Assembly (NCBI RefSeq): GCF_018614875.1 | Contig: NZ_JAGGNW010000028.1 | Coordinates: 1 to 64,000, forward strand | DNA: 64,000 nt | Direction of reading: 5' to 3' | DNA from: Variovorax paradoxus | GTDB lineage: Bacteria; Pseudomonadota; Gammaproteobacteria; Burkholderiales; Burkholderiaceae_C | Shown here: one piece after another, positions 27,024-35,274 of the stretch | How positions within the stretch are numbered: position 1 is the stretch's first letter | Layout of the letters: the number at the start of each line of letters is the position of its first letter | The notes under the pieces: generated by a model | What the model saw: the letters and a program-made list of their open reading frames with translations, nothing else | What the model was told of the DNA's origin: nothing | Databases searched by the model: none | Program-made: the position numbers and the translations under genes

Positions 27024-28666
27024 CGCCCGAGAAAGGCCTGTTCTGGCTGTTGATCGACGGCTTGTCGCACAGGTTGTGGCAACAGCTCGCGCCAATGCTG
27101 CCGCTGCGCGTGGATTGCGCGCTGCCGCTGGAGCCGCTGTCGCCCAACTGCCAAACGCCGCCTTCGCTGTTCAGCATCTGGAGCGGGCTCGACGCCAACG
27201 CGCACGGGCTCACGGGCTACGAGATTCCCGACATCGAGGCGGAAGACCCGCTTGCTGTCGCCGATGCTTTCGGCCGCTGGCCGCGCGCCACGCCAATGGT
27301 GTGGGACCGCTGGGCCGTCGCGGGCGGCCGCATCCGCACCAGCGCCGTGCCCTTCGTGCAGCCGTCGCGGCTCGCGGGCGCGTTGCTGTCGCACACCGAG
27401 GTCTATGCCCGCCTTGTGAGCCCACCCGCGGTGCTGGCGCCGGGCGATGCGTTGTCGGTACCTGCGATTCACCTGCATTGCGCCGTGTCGGTGTCTCCCG
27501 ACAAGAGCGCGATGGTGCTGCACAACGTGCCGACGGGCGGCGATCTGCACGTGCCCTTTGGCAGCAGCTGCCATGTCGCGCTGTCATCGGCACTGCCGGC
27601 CGCGCTGGCCGGCGAGACCAACCGCGCGTTCGCGGTTCACGCCGCGCACGTGGAAGGTCAGCCGCGGCTGTGCTTCCTGGGCTTCCAGCCCGTCTTCGTG
27701 CATGGCCGCGACGCCGCGTTGCGCCGACTGGCGCTACGCCATCGCGCATGCAGCGTGGGCAACCCGGCCAAGCTGCATGCGAGCGGCGCGCTGGGCCGAC
27801 ATGCGGACCAGGGCGGCGACGGCTCGGCGGAACTGCTGCTGCTCGACCTGCTCGACGTAATGCACTACAGCTTTCTCGATGACATCCTGTGGAGCCTGCG
27901 CGCGGGCGATGCGGACCTCACGGTGGGCTACTACCCGGTGATCGACCTGGTGTCGCATCAACTGCTGCGATATCTCGAACCCGCCTCGACCGCGCCGCAG
28001 CATGCGGTGGCCGGCGCGGTCCGCGTGCGGCTTGTGCGTTGGCTCTTCGAGCTATTCAATGGCTGCCAAGCGCTGCTCGCGCCGGGTTGCCGCTTCATCG
28101 CGCACTCCGATCACGGCATGCAACCGCTGAGCCACGACCTCGCACCCAACCGCTGTTTCGCGACGCACGGCTGGCTCACGACAACCGCCGGCGGGCAAGT
28201 CGACACGGAACGCTCGATGATGTTCTATCACCCGGCCGAGAACGGCTGGCTGGCCCTGCATCCCGCGCGCATGGCGGCGGCCGGGGTGACGCCACAAGCC
28301 GCCGTCGACGCGCTGAACGGTGCCCTGCCATCCGATCTTTCCGGAGCCTTCCAGTTGATCGAAGGACCCGTGGTCGACCTGGCCGGCGGATGGACGAGTC
28401 CCTGGTACCTGCAGGCGCCCACAGCCGCTCGCCTGGTCAAATCCCCCCTTCTTCCCTTTGCCGCGGAAACCCGCAAGGGAGGCGATCACACTTGCTGGTC
28501 CGACGCCCCCTGGCTCAAGGGCGTTTTCCTGGAACCCACGCCGCAGCCCGGCACGCCTGCATGGCAGGTGCCGCTGACGCTGGTGCAGCTGGCACCGGCG
28601 CTCATGGCCGAGTTGGGCCGGCCCGCGCATGCCGTGACATCGGGGGAGGCGCACGAGTGGCACTGA
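27020..28666 (+). CDS. Alkaline-phosphatase-superfamily phosphodiesterase/pyrophosphatase
   Basis: This 548-residue protein shows the metal-site landmarks of the type I phosphodiesterase/nucleotide pyrophosphatase group. They are LLIDGLS with D13, a Thr/Ser nucleophile region CQTPPSLFSIWSG (44-56), YYPVIDLVSH with D309 and H313, and HSDHGMQ with D364 and H365. It has no signal peptide, so it is cytoplasmic, unlike most secreted relatives. Such enzymes cleave phosphodiesters, pyrophosphates or phosphonates. It overlaps the kinase stop by four bases. It is one of three unrelated phosphoester hydrolases in the unit, with the metallophosphoesterase and the HAD protein. Confidence 0.75.
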   Translation: MTPEKGLFWLLIDGLSHRLWQQLAPMLPLRVDCALPLEPLSPNCQTPPSLFSIWSGLDANAHGLTGYEIPDIEAEDPLAVADAFGRWPRATPMVWDRWAVAGGRIRTSAVPFVQPSRLAGALLSHTEVYARLVSPPAVLAPGDALSVPAIHLHCAVSVSPDKSAMVLHNVPTGGDLHVPFGSSCHVALSSALPAALAGETNRAFAVHAAHVEGQPRLCFLGFQPVFVHGRDAALRRLALRHRACSVGNPAKLHASGALGRHADQGGDGSAELLLLDLLDVMHYSFLDDILWSLRAGDADLTVGYYPVIDLVSHQLLRYLEPASTAPQHAVAGAVRVRLVRWLFELFNGCQALLAPGCRFIAHSDHGMQPLSHDLAPNRCFATHGWLTTTAGGQVDTERSMMFYHPAENGWLALHPARMAAAGVTPQAAVDALNGALPSDLSGAFQLIEGPVVDLAGGWTSPWYLQAPTAARLVKSPLLPFAAETRKGGDHTCWSDAPWLKGVFLEPTPQPGTPAWQVPLTLVQLAPALMAELGRPAHAVTSGEAHEWH

Positions 28667-29442
28667 AGGCACTTCTGATCGACATCGATGGAACCCTTGT
28701 ATTTCGGGGCGAAGCCATCACCGGAGCGAACCGGGCGTTGCGCGAGGCCGCGGAGGCCGGCCTGGCGGTACGGCTGCTGACCAACATCAGCGCAAAGCTG
28801 CCGCATCACATCGCCTCCGGGCTGCATGCATGCGGCATCGAAATGGCCGAAGAGTGCATACAGACCGCGGGTATGGCCTGCAGCGCGTACATCCGAAGGA
28901 CGCCCGATGCGTCATGCCACTTGTTGGTACCCGACGCCATGGCCGCCCTCTTCGAGGGCATCCGGCGCGACGACGCGAAGCCCGATTTCGTCATCATCGG
29001 CGATGTTGCGGAGCGCTTCGACTACGAGCTGCTCAACGGAGTTTTCCGAATGCTGGCCGGCGGCGCGCAGCTCGTGGTGCCGCACCGCAACCTCTACTGG
29101 TTCGACGGCGCCGGGCCTCCCCGGCTGGATGCCGGTGCCTTCATCCTCGGGCTGGAGGCGGCAGCAGGCCAAGCGGCCATCGTCACAGGCAAGCCGTCAG
29201 CGGTGTTCTTCCAGGCCGCACTCGATGCGCTCGAGGTTTCCGCCGACGAAGCATTGGTGGTTGGGGACGACATGCTTACGGATATTGCAGGCGCCGACGC
29301 TTCAGGCCTTGCGAGCGTGCTGGTGCGCACCGGCAAGGGGGAGCCCGCACGCGCACCGGATGCAATTACCGCCGGTACGGAACTGCAAAGCATTGGCGAC
29401 CTGATGCCCTATCTGCACAGTGCAGGTCTTCTTGCACGCTGA
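28657..29442 (+). CDS. HAD-superfamily phosphatase (NagD/IIA type)
   Basis: The protein has 261 residues and starts at a GTG that overlaps the preceding stop by ten bases. The HAD motifs are complete: D9-x-D11-GT (LLIDIDGTL), LLTN with T42, the GKPS loop with its lysine and the VVGDDMLTDI acid pair. A large C2-type cap lies between motifs II and III, placing it with NagD-like phosphatases that hydrolyse small sugar, nucleotide or phosphoglycolate esters. It could remove a phosphate late in the pathway. An out-of-frame start was ruled out because only this frame begins directly with the HAD strand. Confidence 0.85.
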   Translation: MALKALLIDIDGTLVFRGEAITGANRALREAAEAGLAVRLLTNISAKLPHHIASGLHACGIEMAEECIQTAGMACSAYIRRTPDASCHLLVPDAMAALFEGIRRDDAKPDFVIIGDVAERFDYELLNGVFRMLAGGAQLVVPHRNLYWFDGAGPPRLDAGAFILGLEAAAGQAAIVTGKPSAVFFQAALDALEVSADEALVVGDDMLTDIAGADASGLASVLVRTGKGEPARAPDAITAGTELQSIGDLMPYLHSAGLLAR

Positions 29443-29476
29443 ACGACATTCACACAATAAGCGAGAGACAAGCACC

Positions 29477-30610
29477 ATGCAGTTCGCCACCGCCGTTCGC
29501 GCGACGGAGTTCGACGCGTTTTACACATTTAATCCCGCACGCCTGGCTCAATCAACAAGGGCTTTCGTCGAGGGCTTTCCAGGCAGGGTGCTGTATGCGG
29601 TGAAGGCCAATCCCTTGCCGCAGGTGATCTCCACCGTGCGCGCCGCGGGTGTGGCGGGCTTCGACGTGGCCTCGATCGGCGAGGCACTGCTGGTGCAAGC
29701 GGAAGCGCCGGGTGCGCGCTGCTGGTTCATGAACCCCGCCAAATCGCGCCGCGACATCGAACGCGCCTGGCGCGAACTGGGGCTGCACGACTTCGTGGTC
29801 GATTGCGCCGCGGAGCTCGAAAAGCTGCTGGAGGTACTGCCCACGAGGGAGCCTTCCATCCGCATCTACGTGCGTTTTCATTCAGGTGCGTCAGATGCGC
29901 TCTACGACCTGAACAGAAAGTTCGGCGCGTCGCACGAAGAGACACTGCGGCTTCTTCAGTGCATCGCGGCGCAGACCACATGGTCATCGGGCATCGCGTT
30001 CCATCCAGGCTCGCAGACGATCAGCGCCGAGCCTTACCTGGCCGCGATGCAAACGGCCGCCAGGTTGATCGAGCAGGCGGACGCACCCGTGGCCGCACTG
30101 GACATCGGCGGCGGCTTTCCGGCGCGCTACGACAACATGCCGATGCCGCCGCCCGCCTCGCTGCTCGCACGACTGGGGGAGTTCATCGCTTCGTCGCCGG
30201 CACTCAGGCGGGTGGAACTGTTGTGCGAGCCGGGACGCGTGCTGGCGTACGACTGCATGTCGCTTTTCGCGCGGGTCATCCTGCGCAAGGACCAGGCGCT
30301 CTACTGCGGCGCCGGAATCTTCGGGGGCCTCCTGCCGGCGCAGCAGTTCTTCCAGTTGCCGGTGCGGGCATGGCGCGACGGCGAGCCGATCGATGCGGCA
30401 GCCGACGGCCGGCGCGAGTTCGTCGTCTTCGGTCCGACCTGCGACAGCAACGACCGACTCGCGTTTCCGTACGCGCTGCCCACCCAGCTGCAGGAGGGCG
30501 ACTGGATCGAATTCCAGCATGTGGGCGCCTATTCGGAAAGCGTGCGCTGTGCGTTCAATGGCTTTTCGGTCGATCACCTGGTGACGGTCGGCGAGCATGA
30601 GCTGGGCTGA
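29477..30610 (+). CDS. Fold-III PLP decarboxylase (ornithine/DAP decarboxylase type)
   Basis: The protein has 377 residues with all landmarks of the alanine-racemase-fold decarboxylases: the PLP lysine K43 in YAVKANP, HPGSQ (176-180), DIGGGFP (209-215), EPGR (251-254) and C322-D323 in GPTCDSND. These enzymes decarboxylate ornithine, lysine, diaminopimelate or carboxy-polyamines. Length and the CDSxD motif are closer to ornithine or carboxynorspermidine decarboxylases than to LysA. GAGAGACAAGCACC precedes the ATG at 29477. In this cluster it probably decarboxylates an amino-acid-derived intermediate to an amine. Confidence 0.87.
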   Translation: MQFATAVRATEFDAFYTFNPARLAQSTRAFVEGFPGRVLYAVKANPLPQVISTVRAAGVAGFDVASIGEALLVQAEAPGARCWFMNPAKSRRDIERAWRELGLHDFVVDCAAELEKLLEVLPTREPSIRIYVRFHSGASDALYDLNRKFGASHEETLRLLQCIAAQTTWSSGIAFHPGSQTISAEPYLAAMQTAARLIEQADAPVAALDIGGGFPARYDNMPMPPPASLLARLGEFIASSPALRRVELLCEPGRVLAYDCMSLFARVILRKDQALYCGAGIFGGLLPAQQFFQLPVRAWRDGEPIDAAADGRREFVVFGPTCDSNDRLAFPYALPTQLQEGDWIEFQHVGAYSESVRCAFNGFSVDHLVTVGEHELG

Positions 30611-30615
30611 AACCC

Positions 30616-31446
30616 ATGCCTGGAATCCAGCTCAACATCGAAGCCGCCATCCTTCAAAGCCTGGTGGAGCTGATCGAACAGCAGAATGCACTGAGCGAGG
30701 CAGAGCCGGGTGCGCCCCGGGTGCACATCGCCGCCACATCGGAAGATCTGGTGCACTCGGCCTCGGTGATGACGCAGGCGTTCGTGAGAAACGGCGATAA
30801 GGCCTGGATCGCGTGGCTGCGGCCTGCTGACGTTCAGCGCATCCGTGCAGGGGACTTCGTCGATGCCGAGAGAAAAATCGGTCGCGTCATCCACTACCTT
30901 TTGCAGGCGACGTTCCGCACCGGGGGCGTGGTGGTGGTGGAGACCGCACATGATGAGCTGCATGGCGATCGTACGGTCCGCGGTGCGGCGCTCAGAACCT
31001 TGCCGAGCGCCGTTCGTTCAACGCCGAGCCTCTTGCATGAATTGACGGTTGGCGCCTATGCCGCCTTGCGTGCCTACGGTTTGCGGCGAACACTCGCGGC
31101 TCAGAGCGCTTCAGCCGCCCTGCAGCGGGCGACCCATGCGATGCGCGTGCGCGAAGGCGTTCCCGAGCGATGCATCTACGGCGGGATGGTCTGCGTCCAC
31201 CCGACGCACGAACAGAAGCGTGTCGCGTCCCGGATGTCGCGACCGTTTCAACGGTTGGCCGACCTTCATGGACTCTCCTACTTGCTTCAAAGCAGCAACC
31301 CGGATCGCAACGACGCCCGTGTTTTCAGGGGCTTTGGGTTCAGGCACACGGGCGAATTTCTTTACGGTGCCTCGAAACTCAACAGCGTTGGGCCTTACAC
31401 CGTCAAACTGATGATCAGAAGTCCAGCGCCTGCATTCCTTGAGTAA
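30616..31446 (+). CDS. GNAT-like protein, degenerate member of a paralog pair
   Basis: This 276-residue protein is paralogous to the one at 9574-10431. Shared landmarks are WIAWLRPADV, KIGRVIHYL, PERCIYGGMVCVHP, SSNPDRNDARVF and LNSVGPYTVKLM. At the acetyl-CoA loop it reads THEQKRVASRM (197-207), where the intact paralog reads VHQGQGVSRRM. The loop glycines are therefore lost, and acetyl-CoA binding may be impaired. It starts five bases after the decarboxylase and is the last gene of the plus-strand unit. It may be a non-catalytic partner or use a different donor. Confidence 0.65.
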   Translation: MPGIQLNIEAAILQSLVELIEQQNALSEAEPGAPRVHIAATSEDLVHSASVMTQAFVRNGDKAWIAWLRPADVQRIRAGDFVDAERKIGRVIHYLLQATFRTGGVVVVETAHDELHGDRTVRGAALRTLPSAVRSTPSLLHELTVGAYAALRAYGLRRTLAAQSASAALQRATHAMRVREGVPERCIYGGMVCVHPTHEQKRVASRMSRPFQRLADLHGLSYLLQSSNPDRNDARVFRGFGFRHTGEFLYGASKLNSVGPYTVKLMIRSPAPAFLE

Positions 31447-31832
31447 CTGACCTTTCCCTATCAGAACCTCCATCGTGCGCTCACCCGCGCACTTCGCGGC
31501 TCCATCGGATGGATGCGCTTGCCTTAGATGCCCGTGTCGCAATCTGCGTGCCATACATCACAAGCGCGTCGATCTAGCACCGCGCCGGATGGAAAAGGCT
31601 TGGCCCTGAGCGCCTTGAATCCGCTGTCTTGTAACCATCCCGCAGGTTGTTGAGCACCCGTCTATCTACGTTCCTGGACTTTTGAAAGAATCGTTTCCGT
31701 CAGGATCTCCCAATGAGCTGGCTGTAAGCTTCTCTTCCTTGGCGGGCGTCTTCGCTCAGCAATAGATGCGAACGGTAGTAATCGTCATTTTTGATTTGAA
31801 TCAAGCTCTTCGTGTGTCCGCTTCTGGCCGAC
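31447..31832. other. Intergenic region after the cluster, no gene seen
   Basis: About 386 bases with a lower GC content toward the right. No coding frame with recognisable protein is visible. TTGATTTGAATCAA (31791-31804) is a perfect 6-2-6 dyad just beyond the 3' end of the minus-strand regulator; it may be a weak hairpin or a binding site. No T-run terminator for the biosynthetic operon was found. Confidence 0.5.
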
Positions 31833-32668
31833 TCAGTGCTCCCAACGGTGTTGCAGCAGCTTCACCTTCTGCGCGCTCTGTGCATCGACCGGCGTATAGA
31901 CGACGAGCCGCATGTCCGGCGACTCCATGAACGAGCTTTGCTCCAGTTCCATCCGCCCGACGCCGCGCACCTCGAAGCGCTTGGCCCGGTCGGTGCGCAT
32001 GCTGACATTGTGGTCCGGCCACCATTGTCCGAATTCGGGGCTGGCGACCTGGAGGCGTTCGATCAAATCAAGAAACGTCGGATCATCGCGATGCCGCCCG
32101 AACTCGACACGAAAGCGCGCGAGCATCGCGCGTGCATCGGTTTCCCACTGCGGTATCGCCGCGCGGTGCGCCGGGCTCGCGAACACCAGCCACAACATGT
32201 TTCTGTCTTCGGGCGCGAGTGCCGAGAGGTCGCCGAACACGGCCGAGAGGACATCGTTCCATGCAATCACGTGCATCGATGCGGTGGCGAGATAGGCCGG
32301 CCCGGTGACTGCATCGAGCATGCGGCGCAGGTGCGGCGTGACCTCGAGCGAGGGGCCGAGCGCAATCGGCGGCGGCCGGTTGTGGGCCAGCGTAAAAGGT
32401 GCGCGCGCTCGGTTGCATCGAGCTTCAGCGCCTGAGCGATGCGGTCGAGGAAGTGCGCCGACACCTCGATCTCGCGCGCCTGCTCCAGCCACGTGTACCA
32501 GGCTAGGCCGACGCCCGCGAGGTGGCAGACCTCTTCGCGCCGCAGGCCCGGCGTTCGCTGCCTCGCCGTTGTTGGGAGACCGACTTCGGTGGGCTGCAAA
32601 CGCTCGCGGCGGCTGCGCAGGAACGCGGCCAATTCGGCGCGCGCTGGCATGCTGGACGGTTGGGTCAT
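31833..32668 (-). pseudogene. MmyB-type helix-turn-helix regulator, frameshifted
   Basis: The frame from 32668 gives an XRE domain (ELAAFLRSRRERLQP, RTPGLRREEVCHLAGVGLAW, YTWLEQAREIEVS, LDRIAQALKLDATERAHL). A second frame then gives the MmyB-like PAS ligand domain (LDAVTGPAYLATASMHVIAW, WPDHNVSMRTDRAKRFEV) to the stop at 31833. The join falls in the short T/A run near 32393-32398, where one missing base explains the shift. Otherwise the protein would be about 277 residues, normal for the family. Either the gene is dead or this is a sequencing error. It is the regulator gene nearest the biosynthetic cluster, but it lies outside it. Confidence 0.8.
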
Positions 32669-32768
32669 TGCGTGAGGCTAGTGGTTTTTATACCCGGATA
32701 ACTTCCTGTCTTGTCCAGGGATGTTAGGCGTTCTACGCTGGTTCTTTCAACGGAGGAAGGACCACCGA

Positions 32769-33546
32769 ATGACACCCATCGCCCGCATCAGGGAACGCTT
32801 TCTCGACTTTCGCAGCCGGCTCTGCTCAACGCGATGCGCAGATCTCGGTGCAGCAGATCGCGGGTGAAAAGCAACGGCTGGGATTTGTTCACGAACGCTA
32901 TTGCGGACGCCGTCACCGAATTCAGCTGCGCAATTCGCTCGGAACCGCCGCTCTCGCGCTATGGGCGCTTGAACTGGGCAACATAGCGATCAGCGGCGCG
33001 ACGGGCGCCGTCCTGAAGCGAAGCCTTTCAACACTCGGCCTGTTGGTCAGCAGGGCCACGGCCGAAGTGAGGGGAGAAGGGGCAGATCAACGCCAGACTT
33101 TCTCGGTGGCCTCCTTCATTGCGGATGTCGACCTTGTGGCCCGGCTCGACGTAGCGCGCAAAGGTGTCGTCTTCGAGGTGCGAACCGTGGATTCTTCGCT
33201 GGCGATCCTGGCCAACCGGGATCTGCTCCATGCGGCGTTGGCCAATCTGCTGCAGAACGCCTTCAAGTACACCAAGGAGAGTTCCATGGTGACCCTGAGC
33301 GCCCACGCCTCGGGTGAACAGGTTCTCATCGAAGTCGAGGACCATTGCGGAGGATTGCCGGCGGGCGGCGCCGCAAAGATGTTCATCCCCTTCACACCCA
33401 ACAGCGACCGTAGAGCCGGTCTGGGACTCGGACTCTCCATCGCCCGTCAGACCATCGAGGCGGACTATGGAACGTTGACGGTGCGGGACGTGCCAGCTTC
33501 GGGCTGCGTATTCACCATCAGCCATCCGCTGCACGCTCTTCCGTAG
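32769..33546 (+). pseudogene. Sensor histidine kinase remnant (copy 2) with split H-box
   Basis: The N-terminal sensor part is mostly missing. From 32848 the frame is open to 33546. It carries the H-box and dimerisation helix, then LLHAALANLLQNAFKYTKES (N-box), EVEDHCGGLPAG (G1) and AGLGLGLSIARQTIEADYGT (G2). The H-box reads VHE, then ten foreign residues (RYCGRRHRIQ), then LRNSLGTA. The foreign stretch is a 30-base insertion (32896-32925). It closely matches the segment encoding AIADAVTEF in copy 1 (2953-2982), normally found upstream of the H-box. The kinase is very unlikely to work. Same family and orientation as the remnant at 2790-3150. Confidence 0.8.
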
Positions 33547-33589
33547 GCCGTAGGCAAAATAGACGGCAACGCGTTCGGCAGAGCCTCCG

Positions 33590-33919
33590 CTATTCGAAGT
33601 CGCCCGCTCCCAAGAGCATCGGGTTGGCGTCCGTGTACACGTCACCAGCCGGGGCAAGTTCAAGCACTTTGGCGTTGATCGTCGCTCGATGAGACCGGTA
33701 TGCATGACCAAGATCCTTCTCGCCTTGTCCCGCTCCAAAGTGAGTCTCAAGCGCCGCGCGCGCAATGGCCACAGGAACCGATCGCTCGCCATCCATACGG
33801 CTGACGCGCACAAACAGCGTGCCGCCTCTGTCTTCGAGGTTCGCGAAGTCGTCCCGAGGGCCGGCGCTCTCTTTCCCATTACTTGCTTGCGGTTCGACGC
33901 AATCCGTCATTCTCGTCAT
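33590..33919 (-). CDS. Small hypothetical protein (DUF1488-like)
   Basis: This frame of about 109 residues starts MTRMTDCVEPQASNGKESAG. The C-terminal half reads GGTLFVRVSRMDGERSVPVA, then IARAALETHFGAG, and ends MLLGAGDFE. The strand-strand-helix look resembles small DUF1488-like proteins; the match is weak. A GGGG stretch before the start gives a modest ribosome site. The frame also continues upstream to 34156 but becomes unlike coding sequence. No partner gene. Function unknown. Confidence 0.4.
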   Translation of the reverse strand: MTRMTDCVEPQASNGKESAGPRDDFANLEDRGGTLFVRVSRMDGERSVPVAIARAALETHFGAGQGEKDLGHAYRSHRATINAKVLELAPAGDVYTDANPMLLGAGDFE

Positions 33920-34414
33920 TTGGCACCCCGTTCTTGCAAGCTCATTGCCAGCAATGATCCTGATCCAGCAAGGCACCTGAGCCAGCCGGATGGGCGAGCA
34001 CGTGCAGGACAGACTCCTACAACGGTGACGCGCACGTAAGTTGCCCTCCAGCAAACAGTGCAGCCGCTCGGCCGTCAGCGTGGGAACTGCCTCGGCCGAG
34101 AGCCAGATGAACCTGTCCGAGCTGCACACCGTTGGGCAGTCGCACCTGCAAACCAACCATCGGGGGGCGGTGCCGCCAAGGAACTCTCATCAGGGATCAC
34201 CGCCACGGTGGTAGCAGGCGTGTGGGCTGCCGCGCCGGCTTCTGTGCGAGATCCGGCGTTTCGACGTGTCGTAACGGAGCTCTAAGACTATAGGTGCGCC
34301 GCCACCGGCCTGCGATTGGTGCTTCCAGACGGAACCGCGATGGTTGAAGCGTATGCGGTCAATTAATCACGCCCTTGAGTTGCTGGCTGCGACCTGACAG
34401 CCTACGTTCCCACA
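33920..34414. other. Intergenic region, no gene seen
   Basis: About 495 bases between the small minus-strand gene and the IS3 tail. Short frames occur on both strands, but none has recognisable protein or a convincing start. It is probably decayed sequence next to the insertion remnant. Confidence 0.4.
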
Positions 34415-34645
34415 TAGATCAAGGCTTCTTCGGGCGGCTAAAAACGGAACTGTTCTACCCTCGGGACTGGAAGACGACAACCATTGAGCAGTTCATGGTC
34501 GTTGATTCCTACACCGCTGGTACAACGAAAAGCGGGATCAAGATCTCTCTTGGCTCTCCCAGCCCCATCGAATACCGAGAGAGTCTTGGACTTACGGCAT
34601 AAAACCAGTCCAAGTTTTTATCCGCACCCCCTTCGTCTTGTTTCG
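34415..34645 (+). pseudogene. IS3-family transposase OrfB tail (right copy)
   Basis: The sequence shows QGFFGRLKTELFYPRDW, TTIEQFM, then KISLGSPSPIEYRESLGLTA and a stop, with a short deletion around the normally conserved YIRWYNEKR. The end AAAACCAGTCCAAGTTTTTATCC matches the end of the left copy near 8275 (AAAACCAGTCCAATTTTTTT). It is the same IS3 subgroup and orientation as the left copy; only the last fifth of the transposase remains. It is a dead fragment. Confidence 0.75.
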
Positions 34646-34727
34646 ATACCGTCCTACAGTGACCCAGCCGGGAGGTGCCGCACTATCTACTCAGCAGTAG
34701 TGAAGCCAAACCGAAGGAGTCTCCTTC

Positions 34728-35183
34728 ATGAACCCCACTCGCCGCCTTCTCACCACCAGCATCGCGCTCTCGAGCGTGCTTGGGCTCTTTGATGTCGCCT
34801 CTGCCAAAGGCAAGCCTCATCACAACAACGGGGCCCGACTTCTTGGCGACAAGATCAAGACCAATGGCCGACACGTCCTGGAGAAGAAAGGGCCGCACAC
34901 GGTTTCGATCGACGTCACGGACGGGAAAATCGCGGGCATGCACGTAAAGCATGACAAGAAGGGCGAGTTGCCCGTCAAGAAATACAAGACCAAAAAGAAG
35001 ATGGCCCAGGCCGAAGGCCTTCATTACGCTTCCTACATCCAGGTCCAGGATCGGTACATGGGCACGACTTACATCGGCTATGCCTACTACGATGACTACG
35101 GCGACGAGCAAATCTACTGGTATCCGTACGACATGATTCTTGATGGCGATACCGGCGCCATCGAATACGTCGCAGCCTATTGA
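34728..35183 (+). CDS. Secreted basic, tyrosine-rich protein
   Basis: This 151-residue protein has a clear Sec signal peptide (MNPTRRLLTTSIALSSVLGL, cleavage near FDVASA-KGK). The mature part starts very basic (KGKPHHNNGARLLGDKIK; later KKYKTKKKM) and ends in a tyrosine- and aspartate-rich stretch (YIGYAYYDDYGDEQIYWYPY). No family is recognised. GAAGGAGTCTCC ahead of the ATG is a strong ribosome site, and a perfect terminator hairpin follows the stop. It looks like a normal, well-expressed single gene for an exported periplasmic or secreted protein. Confidence 0.8.
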   Translation: MNPTRRLLTTSIALSSVLGLFDVASAKGKPHHNNGARLLGDKIKTNGRHVLEKKGPHTVSIDVTDGKIAGMHVKHDKKGELPVKKYKTKKKMAQAEGLHYASYIQVQDRYMGTTYIGYAYYDDYGDEQIYWYPYDMILDGDTGAIEYVAAY

Positions 35184-35192
35184 GAGCCTCGC

Positions 35193-35220
35193 GTCTCGCC
35201 GATTGGCGAGACCGTTTTCT
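35193..35220 (+). terminator. Rho-independent terminator after the secreted protein gene
   Basis: GTCTCGCC and GGCGAGAC form a perfect 8-base stem around GATT, followed by CGTTTTCT. It lies ten bases after the stop at 35183 on the same strand, so it ends that gene and separates it from the next one. Confidence 0.85.
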
Positions 35221-35274
35221 ACCCATCAACTTGCTCCGGGCCTACATGGCCGCCCGTAGATCCAGGAGTCCGCC

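Larger units (their letters stand above)
8358..31446. other. Candidate biosynthetic gene cluster of unknown product
   Basis: Twenty-two genes, plus one very small one, form two divergent units around a 165-base control region at 13502-13666. Minus: CoA ligase, MFS exporter, GNAT, FemAB-like transferase and a small membrane peptide. Plus: metallophosphoesterase through GNAT, 18 genes with mostly 4-base overlaps or gaps below 40 bases. The content (activation, reduction, transamination, hydroxylation, phosphoryl transfer, dephosphorylation, acetylation, export) is that of a specialised-metabolite pathway. There is no NRPS, PKS, radical-SAM or precursor-peptide gene. Confidence 0.75.

Noticed and set aside
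8358..31446. Treating the cluster as a lasso-peptide or other RiPP locus because of the HPrK-like gene
   Set aside because: There is no leader-binding PqqD-like protein, protease, cyclase or precursor peptide. The HPrK-like gene alone is not enough.
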